Origin: Flavobacteriaceae bacterium
GTDB lineage: Bacteria; Bacteroidota; Bacteroidia; Flavobacteriales; Flavobacteriaceae
Assembly: GCA_021739635.1 (NCBI GenBank)
Contig: JAIPBH010000003.1
Coordinates: forward strand, 124,001-188,000
Length of the DNA stretch: 64,000 nucleotides
Direction: 5' to 3'
Below, piece by piece: positions 25,609-34,531 of the stretch. The notes below the pieces were generated by a model. The model was not told the DNA's origin, ran no database searches, and worked only from the letters and a program-made list of their open reading frames with translations. Each line of letters opens with the position of its first letter. The stretch's first letter is position 1. Both the position numbers and the translations under genes were made by a program.

Positions 25609-28600
25609 TTATATTTCTTTTACTTGAATGACATCATTTATATAAACAAGAAATTTTTTAACAACCTTAAAGTGCATGGATTCTAATACATCTTGATAAG
25701 AAATTATTTGTTGAAAGTGACTTTTATCTTCATGGCCAGTTTTATAGTCAATAATGATTGCTTCTTTTTTGGAATTAATAACCACTCTGTCTGGTCTTAA
25801 AATCTGTCCTTGTTTTGTAATAATATCACGTTCATTATAGATAATATGTTCTGAAACAAAGCAGTCTTTTAGTGATGGATGTTCAATGATTTCTGTAACT
25901 ATTTTTTTAAGAATAATAGACTGTTCTTTGTTAATTATAGAAGCTTCTATAAAATCATTAAGCACAAAATCAATATCATCTTTTGTGTTAATATGCGACA
26001 TAATGTTGTGAATAAGATTCCCTTTTTCAATAGCTTCCTGTTGGTTTGAATCCCATAAATACCCTGAATTTGTAACAATTTTTATATGATGGTCTTCTTT
26101 TGCTGTTGAAATAAATTCCAATTCATTTAATATTGTTTTTTTAGATGACTGTTTATAAGTTTTTTCAGAATTTCCAAAACTATATGTTAAATCAGTATCA
26201 TTCCATAATCCTAAATAGGTAAGAAAGTTGATAAATAAACCCGAGTATTTTTTCTGATTAACTTCTCCTTTTGATGATATGTCTTTTTTTGAAACAATAT
26301 ACAACTGTTCAATAGCACGGGTTAAGGTTACATACAGCAAGTTTATATTATCTAATTCTTGCTCAGATTGATGCTTATTAGAAATACGTAAACCTTCATC
26401 TCCAAAAAACTCAAAATCTTTATTATAATTTAAAAGCGTATGCGAAAACCCATGATACAAATCTTTTTCTAAAGGAAACCATTCTTTAGGTTCTTTTTCA
26501 AAATAAATATCTAAATCGGCATAAGGAAAAATAACAATAGGAAATTCAAGACCTTTAGACTTGTGAATGGTCATAATTTGAACGGCATTTTGACCTTGTG
26601 GAGACACAATACTTAAAGACTCCTTTTTTTTGTTGAAATACTCTAAAAAGCCTGAAATATCTGAGCCTTTTTTCTGAACATAATCTAAAACAATATCTAG
26701 ATAAAACTGAACGTAAGCATTAGATTTTTTTACCAGATTAAAGCTTCTAACAATGGTTTCGGTTAATTCATAAAGGGATAGTTGTAATAACAAATTACTA
26801 TTAATAAAAACCCCAAAATCTTCAAATTTTTTAAATAATTGTGTTATTGGTAAATTTATGTGATAGCTTAAAAATTCATGCTTATCTTCAATATTAAAAA
26901 GCGTAGTTAAATAATTTAAAACAGCCGCTTTAATCATATTGTTTTTTGGCTGCACTAAAAGGGTAAGCACATTATTAACAAAGGCAACTTCAGGAGCGTT
27001 ATAAATCAATAAAGTTTCAGATGAAATAATAGGAATATTTTGTTGGCTTAAATAATTTGCAATAGCAACGCCTTCTTTTTTCTTCCTTACTAAAACACAA
27101 ATGTCTTGAAGTGTATAGTTGTTTTCAATACAGGTATTAATTGTTTTTAAGACGCTTTTTGAAAACAATTCGTCTCGGTCATCATCTTTATCAATTTCAA
27201 GGAATGATATATTTACATAACCAGTTTCTGCTAAAGAAAAGTCTTGATTTGCATTTTGATAAAGAGTTTCATAATCTTTGTTGCTAAACACTTGAGAAGC
27301 TAAATACTTAAAAAAGCTATTATTAAAAGTTATTATTTCTTTAAAACTTCTGTAATTAGTTGGAAGATTATAAACGGTTTGTTGAATTTGAAATGGATTT
27401 TTGTTTTTATTAAACAAATTAATAAACTGTTCTGCTTTTCCGCCACGCCATCGGTAAATGGCTTGTTTAGCATCGCCAACAATCATAGCACTTCCTGTTT
27501 CTGTAGAGAGTGAGTTGTGTATTAACGGAATTAAATTTTCCCATTGCAACACCGAAGTATCTTGAAACTCATCAATAAAATAGTGGTTAAATTTTTCGCC
27601 AATACGCTCATAAATAAAAGGTGTTGGCTGGTTTTTTATTTCACTGCTTATAATGCTGTTGAATTCTGAAATAAGCATTTTGTTTTGCTCATCTTTTAGT
27701 GTTTGAAGTTCTTTGTTAATAGCATTTAAAACAGATAAAGGTGTGATGTTTTTGTAAAATGATTTTAAGAATTTAAGATGAAAAACAGCAGATTTTATAG
27801 TTTTATAAAACGTTTCAATTTCTGGCAAAATAGAATCAATAGTATTTGCTAAATCTGTATTTAAAGTTTTTGTGTAAATACCAGAACGTTCTACAATATT
27901 CTCCTCGAGTTTGTTGTCGTATAGCCTGTCTAAGTCTAATTCAGAAGCTTTTTTAAAATGATTTGGAAGAGTACTTCTTGAAAAATCTTTAAACTCTAAT
28001 CCACATTCTTCAATTAAAGTTAAAGCGTTTTTTGAAGTTTCAACAATAGTCGTTTCAGTAGTTTTTATTTGGCCTTTTAATAATAATTTAAGGGTATTAA
28101 AATCGGCAATTGATTTGTTTTTAAGCGTTTCAATAAATGGAATATCATTTTCATTAACCAAAAGTTTTGCAATCTTATTAAAATCAAAAGATACGTCCCA
28201 ACTTTTATCATCATCGGCTTTTTCAATAGCAAAATCTACTAATACTTGAGTTAAACTTTTATCTATTCCTGCTTTAGAGATTAGTCTATCAACAGCTTCA
28301 TTTAAAAGAGATTCTTGATCTAATTCTACTTCAAAATTTAGAGGAAGTTTTAAATCATGAGCAAATGTTCTTATTAATTTATGTGTAAATCCATCAATGG
28401 TTGAAATATCAAAAGCCGCATAATTATGAATAATAATGTGTAATAATTTTTTAGCCTTTTCATGAAGAGTAATTGGTTGCAATTTCAATTCATCACAAAT
28501 AACAGTAAACATGCTATTTGGAGTGTTTAAAATGGCCTTATCTGAAAACTGTTTTAAGGTTTCAACAATTCTATCTTTCATTTCAGCAACAGCCTTATTA

Positions 28601-28743
28601 GTAAACGTAATGGCTAAAATCTGTTTAAAAGGCTCTTTTTTTGTTGAGTTAAAAAGTATTTTAAGATATTCTTTTACAAGTGTATGGGTCTTTCCGCTAC
28701 CAGCAGAAGCATTGTAAATTGTAAAAGAAGGATTGTTTTGCAT
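25609..28743 (-). CDS. addA: AddA-like UvrD/Rep-family helicase-nuclease
   Basis: The helicase-nuclease subunit of the AddAB break-repair complex. With the ATG at 28743 the product has 1044 residues; an upstream in-frame start at 28779 would add 12 non-conserved residues. Motifs: Walker A NASAGSGKT at 11-19, motif Ia ITFTNKAVAEMK, Walker B YFIDEFQDTS, motif III VGDAKQAIYRWRGG, motif IV-V NYRSF and MTIHKSKGLEFPIVI, motif VI LLYVTLTRAIEQLYIV, then a C-terminal PD-(D/E)XK nuclease (LRPDRV, AIIIDYKTG). It starts the minus-strand gene set and is divergent from sod. Confidence 0.93.
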   Translation of the reverse strand: MQNNPSFTIYNASAGSGKTHTLVKEYLKILFNSTKKEPFKQILAITFTNKAVAEMKDRIVETLKQFSDKAILNTPNSMFTVICDELKLQPITLHEKAKKLLHIIIHNYAAFDISTIDGFTHKLIRTFAHDLKLPLNFEVELDQESLLNEAVDRLISKAGIDKSLTQVLVDFAIEKADDDKSWDVSFDFNKIAKLLVNENDIPFIETLKNKSIADFNTLKLLLKGQIKTTETTIVETSKNALTLIEECGLEFKDFSRSTLPNHFKKASELDLDRLYDNKLEENIVERSGIYTKTLNTDLANTIDSILPEIETFYKTIKSAVFHLKFLKSFYKNITPLSVLNAINKELQTLKDEQNKMLISEFNSIISSEIKNQPTPFIYERIGEKFNHYFIDEFQDTSVLQWENLIPLIHNSLSTETGSAMIVGDAKQAIYRWRGGKAEQFINLFNKNKNPFQIQQTVYNLPTNYRSFKEIITFNNSFFKYLASQVFSNKDYETLYQNANQDFSLAETGYVNISFLEIDKDDDRDELFSKSVLKTINTCIENNYTLQDICVLVRKKKEGVAIANYLSQQNIPIISSETLLIYNAPEVAFVNNVLTLLVQPKNNMIKAAVLNYLTTLFNIEDKHEFLSYHINLPITQLFKKFEDFGVFINSNLLLQLSLYELTETIVRSFNLVKKSNAYVQFYLDIVLDYVQKKGSDISGFLEYFNKKKESLSIVSPQGQNAVQIMTIHKSKGLEFPIVIFPYADLDIYFEKEPKEWFPLEKDLYHGFSHTLLNYNKDFEFFGDEGLRISNKHQSEQELDNINLLYVTLTRAIEQLYIVSKKDISSKGEVNQKKYSGLFINFLTYLGLWNDTDLTYSFGNSEKTYKQSSKKTILNELEFISTAKEDHHIKIVTNSGYLWDSNQQEAIEKGNLIHNIMSHINTKDDIDFVLNDFIEASIINKEQSIILKKIVTEIIEHPSLKDCFVSEHIIYNERDIITKQGQILRPDRVVINSKKEAIIIDYKTGHEDKSHFQQIISYQDVLESMHFKVVKKFLVYINDVIQVKEI

Positions 28744-28807
28744 GACCACTAAATTTGCATACAAGATAAAAACTATCAATGAGTTGATAACAATTAATTA
28801 TTTTTAA

Positions 28808-28841
28808 TTGAAGTCTTTTTATATGTAAATGCGTAAATTTG
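28808..28841 (+). promoter_or_regulatory. Candidate promoter of the superoxide dismutase gene
   Basis: TTG (28808-28810), 23 bases, then TAAATTTG (28834-28841), matching the -7 consensus and within the -33 spacing accepted for Flavobacterium. It lies 38 bases before the start codon. Confidence 0.45.
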
Positions 28842-28879
28842 AATGAAATTAAATATTAATAAATTAAAACAAATTAATT

Positions 28880-29488
28880 ATGGCTTTTGAATTACCAAAA
28901 TTAGGATATGCATATGACGCTTTAGAACCTCATATTGACGCGCGTACCATGGAAATACATCATACAAAACATCACCAAGCATACACCAATAATTTAAATG
29001 CTGCTATTGAAGGCACAGCTTTAGAAAGCAAATCTATAGAAGATATTCTTGCAAATCTAGATATGAATAATGGTGCTGTAAGAAATAATGGAGGTGGATT
29101 TTACAATCACTCATTATTTTGGGATGTTATGAAACCAGAAGGCAAAGGATATTTATCAGGCGAATTAAAAGATGCTATTGTTGAAGCTTATGGTTCTGTA
29201 GATGCTTTTAAAGAAGCATTTAGTAAAGCTGCTGCCACACGTTTTGGTTCTGGTTGGGCTTGGTTATGTGTTCATAAAGGTGGAAAAGTAGAAGTTTGTT
29301 CTACTCCAAATCAAGATAATCCATTAATGTCAGGTGTAACATGTGGAGGAACACCAATTTTAGGATTAGATGTTTGGGAACATGCTTATTATTTAAATTA
29401 TCAAAACCGTCGTCCAGATTATATTACAGCCTTTTTTAATGTGATTAACTGGAATGAGGTTGAAAGACGCTACGCTGAAGCAAAGTAG
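28880..29488 (+). CDS. Superoxide dismutase, Fe/Mn family (Mn-type signatures)
   Basis: Dismutes superoxide to hydrogen peroxide and oxygen in the cytoplasm. The 202-residue protein has metal ligands H27 (MEIHHTKHH), H77 (FYNHSLFW), D164 and H168 (DVWEHAYY). Residues that separate Mn from Fe enzymes point to Mn: glycine-rich GGGFYNH instead of an A-A-Q triad, and Q145 in TPNQDNP. A cambialistic enzyme is still possible. It is transcribed alone, with a candidate promoter and a clear terminator at 29512-29547. Confidence 0.95.
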   Translation: MAFELPKLGYAYDALEPHIDARTMEIHHTKHHQAYTNNLNAAIEGTALESKSIEDILANLDMNNGAVRNNGGGFYNHSLFWDVMKPEGKGYLSGELKDAIVEAYGSVDAFKEAFSKAAATRFGSGWAWLCVHKGGKVEVCSTPNQDNPLMSGVTCGGTPILGLDVWEHAYYLNYQNRRPDYITAFFNVINWNEVERRYAEAK

Positions 29489-29511
29489 TTAGCTTTTAAA
29501 ACTTAAAGTTT

Positions 29512-29547
29512 AAATCGTTTAGAAAAATTTCTAGACGATTTTTTTTT
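29512..29547 (+). terminator. Intrinsic terminator of sod
   Basis: Stem AAATCGTTTAGAAA (29512-29525) with TTTCTAGACGATTT (29528-29541), followed by a run of T. The one non-Watson-Crick position is a U-G pair on the plus-strand RNA, consistent with use by the sod transcript. Confidence 0.85.
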
Positions 29548-29565
29548 GAGAAAATTTATAAAAAT

Positions 29566-29634
29566 AAAAAGGTGAACGAGTGTTCACCTTTTTGCCCCAA
29601 ATCTACCATGAACTTAACCTACTTATGTTATGGT
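29566..29634 (-). ncRNA. Putative small RNA, copy A (with its own terminator)
   Basis: On the minus strand this ~69-base element starts with ACCATAAC, which pairs with GTTCATGGT (one bulged base) around the loop ATAAGTAGGTTAA, continues AGATTTGGGGC, and ends in a terminator hairpin (GGTGAAC/GTTCACC) plus TTTTT. A perfect -7 box TACTTTTG lies four bases before its 5' end. A 41-base core (29594-29634) is identical in copy B exactly 200 bases away. It lies in the 461-base stretch between sod and purF that has no protein gene. I cannot assign it to a named RNA family. Confidence 0.55.
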
Positions 29635-29638
29635 TGTT

Positions 29639-29646
29639 CAAAAGTA
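29639..29646 (-). promoter_or_regulatory. -7 box of the putative small RNA, copy A
   Basis: Minus-strand TACTTTTG, an exact TAnnTTTG, with TTTT (one mismatch to TTTG) 19 bases upstream. Predicted transcription would begin at or just inside the first base of the repeated element. Confidence 0.5.
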
Positions 29647-29761
29647 TAGCACCATAATCAACTTAAAAAATAATTTAGTTAAACTACTTAATTATTGGCT
29701 TAAGCGAAAATCATAATAGTTATACAAAAAGCGAAAAGGATTAATAAATTGAAAATGTCAT

Positions 29762-29834
29762 AAAAAAAGGCGAACAGAAGTTCACCTTTTTTTGCCCCAA
29801 ATCTACCATGAACTTAACCTACTTATGTTATGGT
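29762..29834 (-). ncRNA. Putative small RNA, copy B (with its own terminator)
   Basis: Second copy of the element, with the same 41-base core (29794-29834) and its own hairpin plus a run of seven T. The hairpin differs from copy A at one base; the change gives a G-U pair in minus-strand RNA but an A-C mismatch in plus-strand RNA, which argues for minus-strand transcription. Four bases before its 5' end, at the same spacing as in copy A, stands TAAATTAG, a one-mismatch -7 box. It begins 116 bases after the purF stop and could also be made by read-through from purF. Confidence 0.5.
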
Positions 29835-29949
29835 GACACTAATTTATGTGTATTTTAAATAAAAATTTTATTTTTTAGACAAACAGCATTTTTTTCGGTC
29901 AAAACACATTTTTCATGGATAAAGAACCAGAAAATTTATTATCATTTAA

Positions 29950-31848
29950 TTAATAGGCTCTTTTTTTATTGCCTTCATAAAAGTTAATAAATGCTCTATT
30001 AACAACTCTATTCCCTCCTACTGTTGGGTAATTACCCGTAAAGTACCAATCACCTAAATGGTTTGGGCATGCTTGATGCAAACTTTCAACAGATTGAAAA
30101 ATTATTTTCACTTCAGAGTTAACATGTTCTCCTGTAAGTAACTCTGCTATTTTATCAGAAATCTGTTCATCTGTAAATGGATCATAAATTTCTGAAACAA
30201 AGTTTTTCACTTCTTTATCTTCTAATTCTGTTTGTTCTACGCATTTATCATAAACCTCTTTAACAATGTGATATTGATTGGTTTCTTTTAATAGCTCTAA
30301 AGCAGCTCTAAAGGCTACTAAGCTATCAAGATTAGCCATGTCAATACCATAACAGTCTGGATAACGTATTTGAGGTGCAGAAGATACAATAACAATTTTT
30401 TTAGGATTTAATCTACTTAGCATTTTAATAATGCTCATTTTTAAAGTCGTGCCACGAACAATACTATCATCAATAATAACCAAATTATCTGTTGGTTTTA
30501 TAACACCATAAGTAACATCATATACGTGAGCAACCAAATCATCACGGCTGCTGTCTTCGGTAATAAAGGTTCTTAATTTAACATCTTTAATAGCTATTTT
30601 TTCAATTCTTGGCATTTCAGATAAAATTTCTGTAACACGTTCGGCTGATAAATTTCTACTTCCTTTTAAAATGGCATCTGTTTTCTTTTTATTCAGGAAA
30701 TTTTCAACAGTTTCTATCATGCCAAAAAAGGATGTTTCAGCAGTATTGGGTATGTATGAAAAAACAGTGTTTTTAATATCATTATTAATAGCTTCTAAAA
30801 CTTTAGGCATTAATAACCTTCCTAGCATTTTTCGTTCTTTATAAATTTCGGCATCACTTCCTCTTGAAAAATAAATACGCTCAAAAGAACATGCTTTACG
30901 CTCAAGAGGCTTCAATATTTTTTTAATGACTGTTTTGCCAGATTTTTTTGTAATAATAGCGTGACCAGGTTCTAATTCTTTAACGTCTTCATACTTTACA
31001 TTAAAAACCGTTTGTATAACTGGTCGCTCTGAAGCAACAATAACAATTTCATCATCTTTATAATAATATGCTGGACGAATACCTGCAGGATCACGTAAAA
31101 CAAATGAATCGCCATGTCCTAATAATCCTGCCATTGCATAACCTCCATCCCAGTTTTTTGCTGCTCGTTTAAGCATTTTAGCAACATTTAGTCTTTCGGC
31201 TATAAGAGGTGAGCATTCATTTTTATTATAACCTTCGTTTTTTAATTCTTTATAAATTTTGCTAACAGAATCATCTAAAAAATGACCAATTTTTTCCATG
31301 ATTGTAATGGTATCGGTGTATTCTTTTGGATGTTGTCCTAGATCTATAAGATTTTGAAATAGTTCTTTAACATTGGTCATATTAAAATTGCCAGCAAGAA
31401 TAAGATTTCTGTGTTGCCAGTTATTTTGTCTTAAAAATGGGTGAACACTTTCTACACTGTTTTTTCCAAAGGTTCCATATCTAACATGACCTAAAAATAG
31501 TTCTCCAATATATGGAATGTTCTTTTTTTGAAGCGAAACATTGTCAACGTATTCTGGGTTTTCTGTTAGCTCTTTATTAATACGCTGATTAATTTGAGCA
31601 AAAATATCTTGAATAGGTTGTTGAGCTATTGACCGCACTCTGCTTATATAACGTTCACCAGGTTTTGTATCTAATTTAATACTTGCAAAACCAGCACCAT
31701 CTTGACCTCTATTGTGCTGTTTTTCCATCATCAGGTACATTTTGTTTACGCCATAGAATGCACTTCCATATTTTTCTTTATAGAACTCTAAAGGTTTTAA
31801 AAGTCTTAAAACAGCAATTCCGCATTCATGTTTTAAAGCATCGCTCAT
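29950..31848 (-). CDS. purF: Amidophosphoribosyltransferase-like glutamine amidotransferase (PurF family)
   Basis: PurF makes 5-phosphoribosylamine from PRPP and glutamine, the first step of purine synthesis. The 632-residue protein has an N-terminal class II glutaminase (catalytic cysteine expected at C9 after removal of MSDALKHE; QHNRGQDGAGFAS and GHVRYGTFG) and a C-terminal phosphoribosyltransferase domain with the PRPP loop LVIIDDSIVRGTTLKM. It is about 130 residues longer than classical PurF, as in the long flavobacterial form. It is downstream of purN, rnhA and a PfkB kinase; a hairpin at 31881-31906 stands between it and the kinase gene. A second, standard-length PurF elsewhere in the genome cannot be ruled out. 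Confidence 0.85.
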   Translation of the reverse strand: MSDALKHECGIAVLRLLKPLEFYKEKYGSAFYGVNKMYLMMEKQHNRGQDGAGFASIKLDTKPGERYISRVRSIAQQPIQDIFAQINQRINKELTENPEYVDNVSLQKKNIPYIGELFLGHVRYGTFGKNSVESVHPFLRQNNWQHRNLILAGNFNMTNVKELFQNLIDLGQHPKEYTDTITIMEKIGHFLDDSVSKIYKELKNEGYNKNECSPLIAERLNVAKMLKRAAKNWDGGYAMAGLLGHGDSFVLRDPAGIRPAYYYKDDEIVIVASERPVIQTVFNVKYEDVKELEPGHAIITKKSGKTVIKKILKPLERKACSFERIYFSRGSDAEIYKERKMLGRLLMPKVLEAINNDIKNTVFSYIPNTAETSFFGMIETVENFLNKKKTDAILKGSRNLSAERVTEILSEMPRIEKIAIKDVKLRTFITEDSSRDDLVAHVYDVTYGVIKPTDNLVIIDDSIVRGTTLKMSIIKMLSRLNPKKIVIVSSAPQIRYPDCYGIDMANLDSLVAFRAALELLKETNQYHIVKEVYDKCVEQTELEDKEVKNFVSEIYDPFTDEQISDKIAELLTGEHVNSEVKIIFQSVESLHQACPNHLGDWYFTGNYPTVGGNRVVNRAFINFYEGNKKRAY

Positions 31849-31880
31849 TTTTTGATGTGTATTTGGTTTTATATAATTAA

Positions 31881-31906
31881 AAACGCGCTCTATTTGGAGC
31901 GCGTTT
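31881..31906 (-). terminator. Intrinsic terminator/attenuator between the PfkB kinase and purF
   Basis: Perfect 10-bp stem AAACGCGCTC/GAGCGCGTTT with a 6-base loop, followed on the minus strand by TTTTTAATTAT. It lies 2 bases beyond the kinase stop and 32 bases before purF, with no good promoter between. Confidence 0.75.
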
Positions 31907-31908
31907 GG

Positions 31909-32835
31909 TTATGTTAATTGTATTTCAAATTGTGTTAACTTCTTAAATTGTAGTAAACGCTTATAAACGTCATCATGTGTTAAATTTTTCATTCGTTCTG
32001 CTCCAAATTTTTCAACGCAAAATGATGCTAATGTTGAACCATAAATAACAGCATTTTTCATGTTTTCAAACGAAGAATCTCCTGTTTTTGCAATATATCC
32101 AGCAAAACCACCAGCAAAAGTATCACCAGCTCCTGTTGGATCAAACACTTCTTCTAATGGTAAGGCAGGTGCGTAAAACACGTTTTCATTATGAAATAAT
32201 AAAGCACCATGTTCACCTTTTTTAATCACGACATATTTTGGACCCATTTGATGAATTTTTCTAGCGGCAACAACTAATGAATACTCTCCTGTTAATTGTC
32301 TGGCTTCTTCATCATTAATGGTAATAACATCAACGCGTTTAATAACGTTGTGTAACTCAACAAGGGCACTATTCATCCAAAAATTCATGGTGTCTAAAAC
32401 AACTAATTTTGGTTTGCTTGTCATTTGGTCTAAAACACTTAGTTGGACGATAGGATGCAAGTTTCCTAACATAACAACTTCAGCATCAAGATAGTTTTTA
32501 GGAACTACTGGTTTGAAATCTGCTAAGGTGTTAAGTTCTGTTACTAATGTATCGCGAGTATTCATATCATTATGATACTTGCCGCTCCAGAAAAAAGTTT
32601 TTCCGTCTTTTACAATTTCAATGCCTGATATATCTATGTTTTTACTTGATAATAAATCTAAATATTCTTGAGGAAAGTCTCCACCAACTACAGATACTAT
32701 GGCTGAATCTATATCAAATTGCGAAGCTGATAAACCAATAAATGTGGCTGCACCACCAAGTATTTTATCGGTTTTACCGAAAGGTGTTTCAATAGCATCA
32801 AAAGCTACAGTACCTACAATGACTAATTTACTCAT
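31909..32835 (-). CDS. PfkB-family sugar/nucleoside kinase
   Basis: A 308-residue ribokinase-fold kinase from the ATG at 32835 (MSKLVIVGTVAFDAIETPFG); the frame extends 36 residues further upstream but that part overlaps rnhA and lacks family character. Motifs: GGAATFIGLSAS near the substrate site and DPTGAGDTFAGGF, containing the anion hole and catalytic aspartate. The PfkB family includes ribokinase, adenosine kinase and fructokinases. Its place between purN/rnhA and purF suggests nucleoside or ribose phosphorylation, but this is inference. Confidence 0.88.
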   Translation of the reverse strand: MSKLVIVGTVAFDAIETPFGKTDKILGGAATFIGLSASQFDIDSAIVSVVGGDFPQEYLDLLSSKNIDISGIEIVKDGKTFFWSGKYHNDMNTRDTLVTELNTLADFKPVVPKNYLDAEVVMLGNLHPIVQLSVLDQMTSKPKLVVLDTMNFWMNSALVELHNVIKRVDVITINDEEARQLTGEYSLVVAARKIHQMGPKYVVIKKGEHGALLFHNENVFYAPALPLEEVFDPTGAGDTFAGGFAGYIAKTGDSSFENMKNAVIYGSTLASFCVEKFGAERMKNLTHDDVYKRLLQFKKLTQFEIQLT

Positions 32836-32891
32836 GAAGAGGGTTGATAATTTTTTGCAAATATAAGTCTTTTGAGCGCTAAAAACCGAAT

Positions 32892-33533
32892 TTATTTTCG
32901 CCCAAAATCTGCAGGAATTTCTCCCCAAGCTTTGGTTTCCCATTTTACAATAGTGGTTTTGTAAGTATTGTTTTTAAGCCAGTTTATAGCTCTATCAACC
33001 AATTTAAAAAGGTCGTCGTTTTTAGCGTTACGTTCAAGTTTGGTGTTGCAAGTTTTCTTTTTTACCCAGCTTATAGCAGTTTTAGAATCGGTGTAGATAA
33101 TTTTATCGCTATTATTCTTTTTTAGAAGTGCTAAACCATGAACAATAGCTAAAAACTCTCCTATGTTATTAGTGCCTTCTTCAAAAGGGCCTTGAATAAA
33201 TAACTGTTTTTTTGTTTTGGTGACAACGCCACGGTATTCCATTTTTCCAGGATTTCCACTTGATGCTGCATCTACCGAAATGGAGTTATAATTTGGTTGC
33301 CCAATTTTTTTAAGTTGAATATCAGATAATTCACTTTTAAAACTAGTTTTCTTTCCTATATAATCAAAATAATTTCCTTTTGAAGCTTGTTTTGCTGAGT
33401 CAAAAGTTTCAAACGATTTGTATTGCGCACCTTCAAAATTTGTTATTTGAGCTTTGCAATCATCCCAAGTTTCAAATACTCCAGTAAAATGACCTTTCCA
33501 AACGGTATAATATTTCTTCTTTTTTTTACTCAT
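32892..33533 (-). CDS. Ribonuclease HI with N-terminal viroplasmin-like RNA:DNA-binding domain
   Basis: RNase HI removes RNA from RNA:DNA hybrids. The 213-residue protein, starting at the ATG at 33533, has an N-terminal domain (KKKYYTVWKGHFTGVFETWD, QYKSFETFDSAKQA) of the caulimovirus viroplasmin/eukaryotic RNase H1 hybrid-binding type, then the RNase H domain (SVDAASSGNPGKMEYRG, NNIGEFLAIVHGL, IIYTDSKTAISWVKKK). The catalytic acidic residues D, E and D of those three motifs are present. Its start overlaps the purN stop by eight bases. Confidence 0.9.
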   Translation of the reverse strand: MSKKKKKYYTVWKGHFTGVFETWDDCKAQITNFEGAQYKSFETFDSAKQASKGNYFDYIGKKTSFKSELSDIQLKKIGQPNYNSISVDAASSGNPGKMEYRGVVTKTKKQLFIQGPFEEGTNNIGEFLAIVHGLALLKKNNSDKIIYTDSKTAISWVKKKTCNTKLERNAKNDDLFKLVDRAINWLKNNTYKTTIVKWETKAWGEIPADFGRK

Positions 33534-34098
33534 TTGGAAATAAAAGTGATTCAACCACCTTAGGAAAATGTTCCATTTCTAGTGTATGAATTTTAGCAGC
33601 CACGTCTTCTGCTGAATCTAAACTTAAAATATTACAAGATACCTGAAAAATAATGGCGCCTTCATCATAATGTTCATTAACATAATGTATTGTAATGCCT
33701 GTTTTAGCCTCTTTATTCGCAACAACTGCCTCATGTACATGCATTCCGTACATACCTTTCCCTCCATATTTTGGCAACAAGGCCGGATGCACATTAATGA
33801 CCTTATTTGGAAATATTTTTAAAATTGATTCTGGAAACTTCAATAAAAAGCCTGCAAGTACAATTAAATCTGGATTGAGATTTTTTAAAATATCTAAAAC
33901 ATGATTAGTATTGTAAAAAGCTGTTCTGTTAAAAGATAAACAGCTAATTTTTAAATTATTACATCTGTCAATAACTTTGGCATGAGGATTGTTAGTAAGC
34001 ACCTGAATAACAGAAGCATCATCTCTGTGGTGAAAAAACTTAATTAAATTTTCAGCATTAGTTCCAGATCCGGAAGCAAAAATTACAATACGTTTCAT
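33526..34098 (-). CDS. purN: Phosphoribosylglycinamide formyltransferase (GART)
   Basis: PurN transfers a formyl group from 10-formyltetrahydrofolate to GAR, step 3 of purine synthesis. The 190-residue protein has IVIFASGSGTNAENLI at 4-19 (phosphate loop), NVHPALLPKYGG with the catalytic histidine, GMHVHEAV, and GITIHYVNEHYDEGAIIFQ containing the catalytic aspartate region. Standard length. First gene of the minus-strand group that leads towards purF. Confidence 0.96.
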   Translation of the reverse strand: MKRIVIFASGSGTNAENLIKFFHHRDDASVIQVLTNNPHAKVIDRCNNLKISCLSFNRTAFYNTNHVLDILKNLNPDLIVLAGFLLKFPESILKIFPNKVINVHPALLPKYGGKGMYGMHVHEAVVANKEAKTGITIHYVNEHYDEGAIIFQVSCNILSLDSAEDVAAKIHTLEMEHFPKVVESLLFPNE

Positions 34099-34245
34099 AA
34101 AAACAGATAGGAATGTGACAAATTTTCAAACAAAAAAAAGAATAATAATTAACAAATAGAAGGCAATTTACAAATAGTTAAAAGTTATTTTCTAAATTAG
34201 AAACACATTTTTAAACTAAATTCGTATTTTAAGAATAAAGTTTTT

Positions 34246-34253
34246 TATTTTTG
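34246..34253 (+). promoter_or_regulatory. -7 box of the acpP-fabF operon
   Basis: TATTTTTG, an exact TAnnTTTG, 31 bases before acpP. TTCG at about 21 bases upstream is the nearest -33 match (one mismatch). Confidence 0.5.
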
Positions 34254-34284
34254 CCAACTAATTAAAACCTTAAATTAAAAGATT

Positions 34285-34518
34285 ATGTCAGACATTGCAT
34301 CAAGAGTAAAAGCGATTATCGTAGACAAATTGGGAGTTGATGAGAACGAAGTTGTAACTGAAGCTAGCTTCACAAACGATTTAGGAGCGGACTCATTGGA
34401 CACAGTTGAATTAATTATGGAATTTGAAAAAGAATTTGATATTCAAATCCCAGACGATCAAGCTGAAAATATCGCAACAGTAGGTCAAGCTATATCATAT
34501 ATAGAGGCTGCAAAATAA
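34285..34518 (+). CDS. acpP: Acyl carrier protein
   Basis: The 77-residue acidic four-helix carrier of fatty-acid intermediates. S37 in [10 protein letters not shown] is the phosphopantetheine attachment site, followed by the recognition helix [19 protein letters not shown]. The gene is immediately followed by fabF (13-base gap), the widespread acpP-fabF arrangement. Confidence 0.98.
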   Translation: MSDIASRVKAIIVDKLGVDENEVVTEASFTNDLGADSLDTVELIMEFEKEFDIQIPDDQAENIATVGQAISYIEAAK

Positions 34519-34531
34519 GCAAAGAACTTTT

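Noticed and set aside
28744-28779. Longer AddA start
   Set aside because: Adds 12 residues before the family-typical start close to Walker A.
29566-29615. Small peptide encoded by the duplicated RNA element
   Set aside because: The only ATG on the minus strand gives frames that diverge right after the shared core in the two copies, while structure and terminator are kept.
29489-29949. Protein gene in the 461-base sod-purF gap
   Set aside because: No frame of convincing length or composition; the interval is explained by the sod terminator and the two RNA-like elements.
32836-32943. Longer PfkB kinase start
   Set aside because: The 36 extra residues overlap the end of rnhA in another frame; the MSKLVIVGTVAFD start fits the family.
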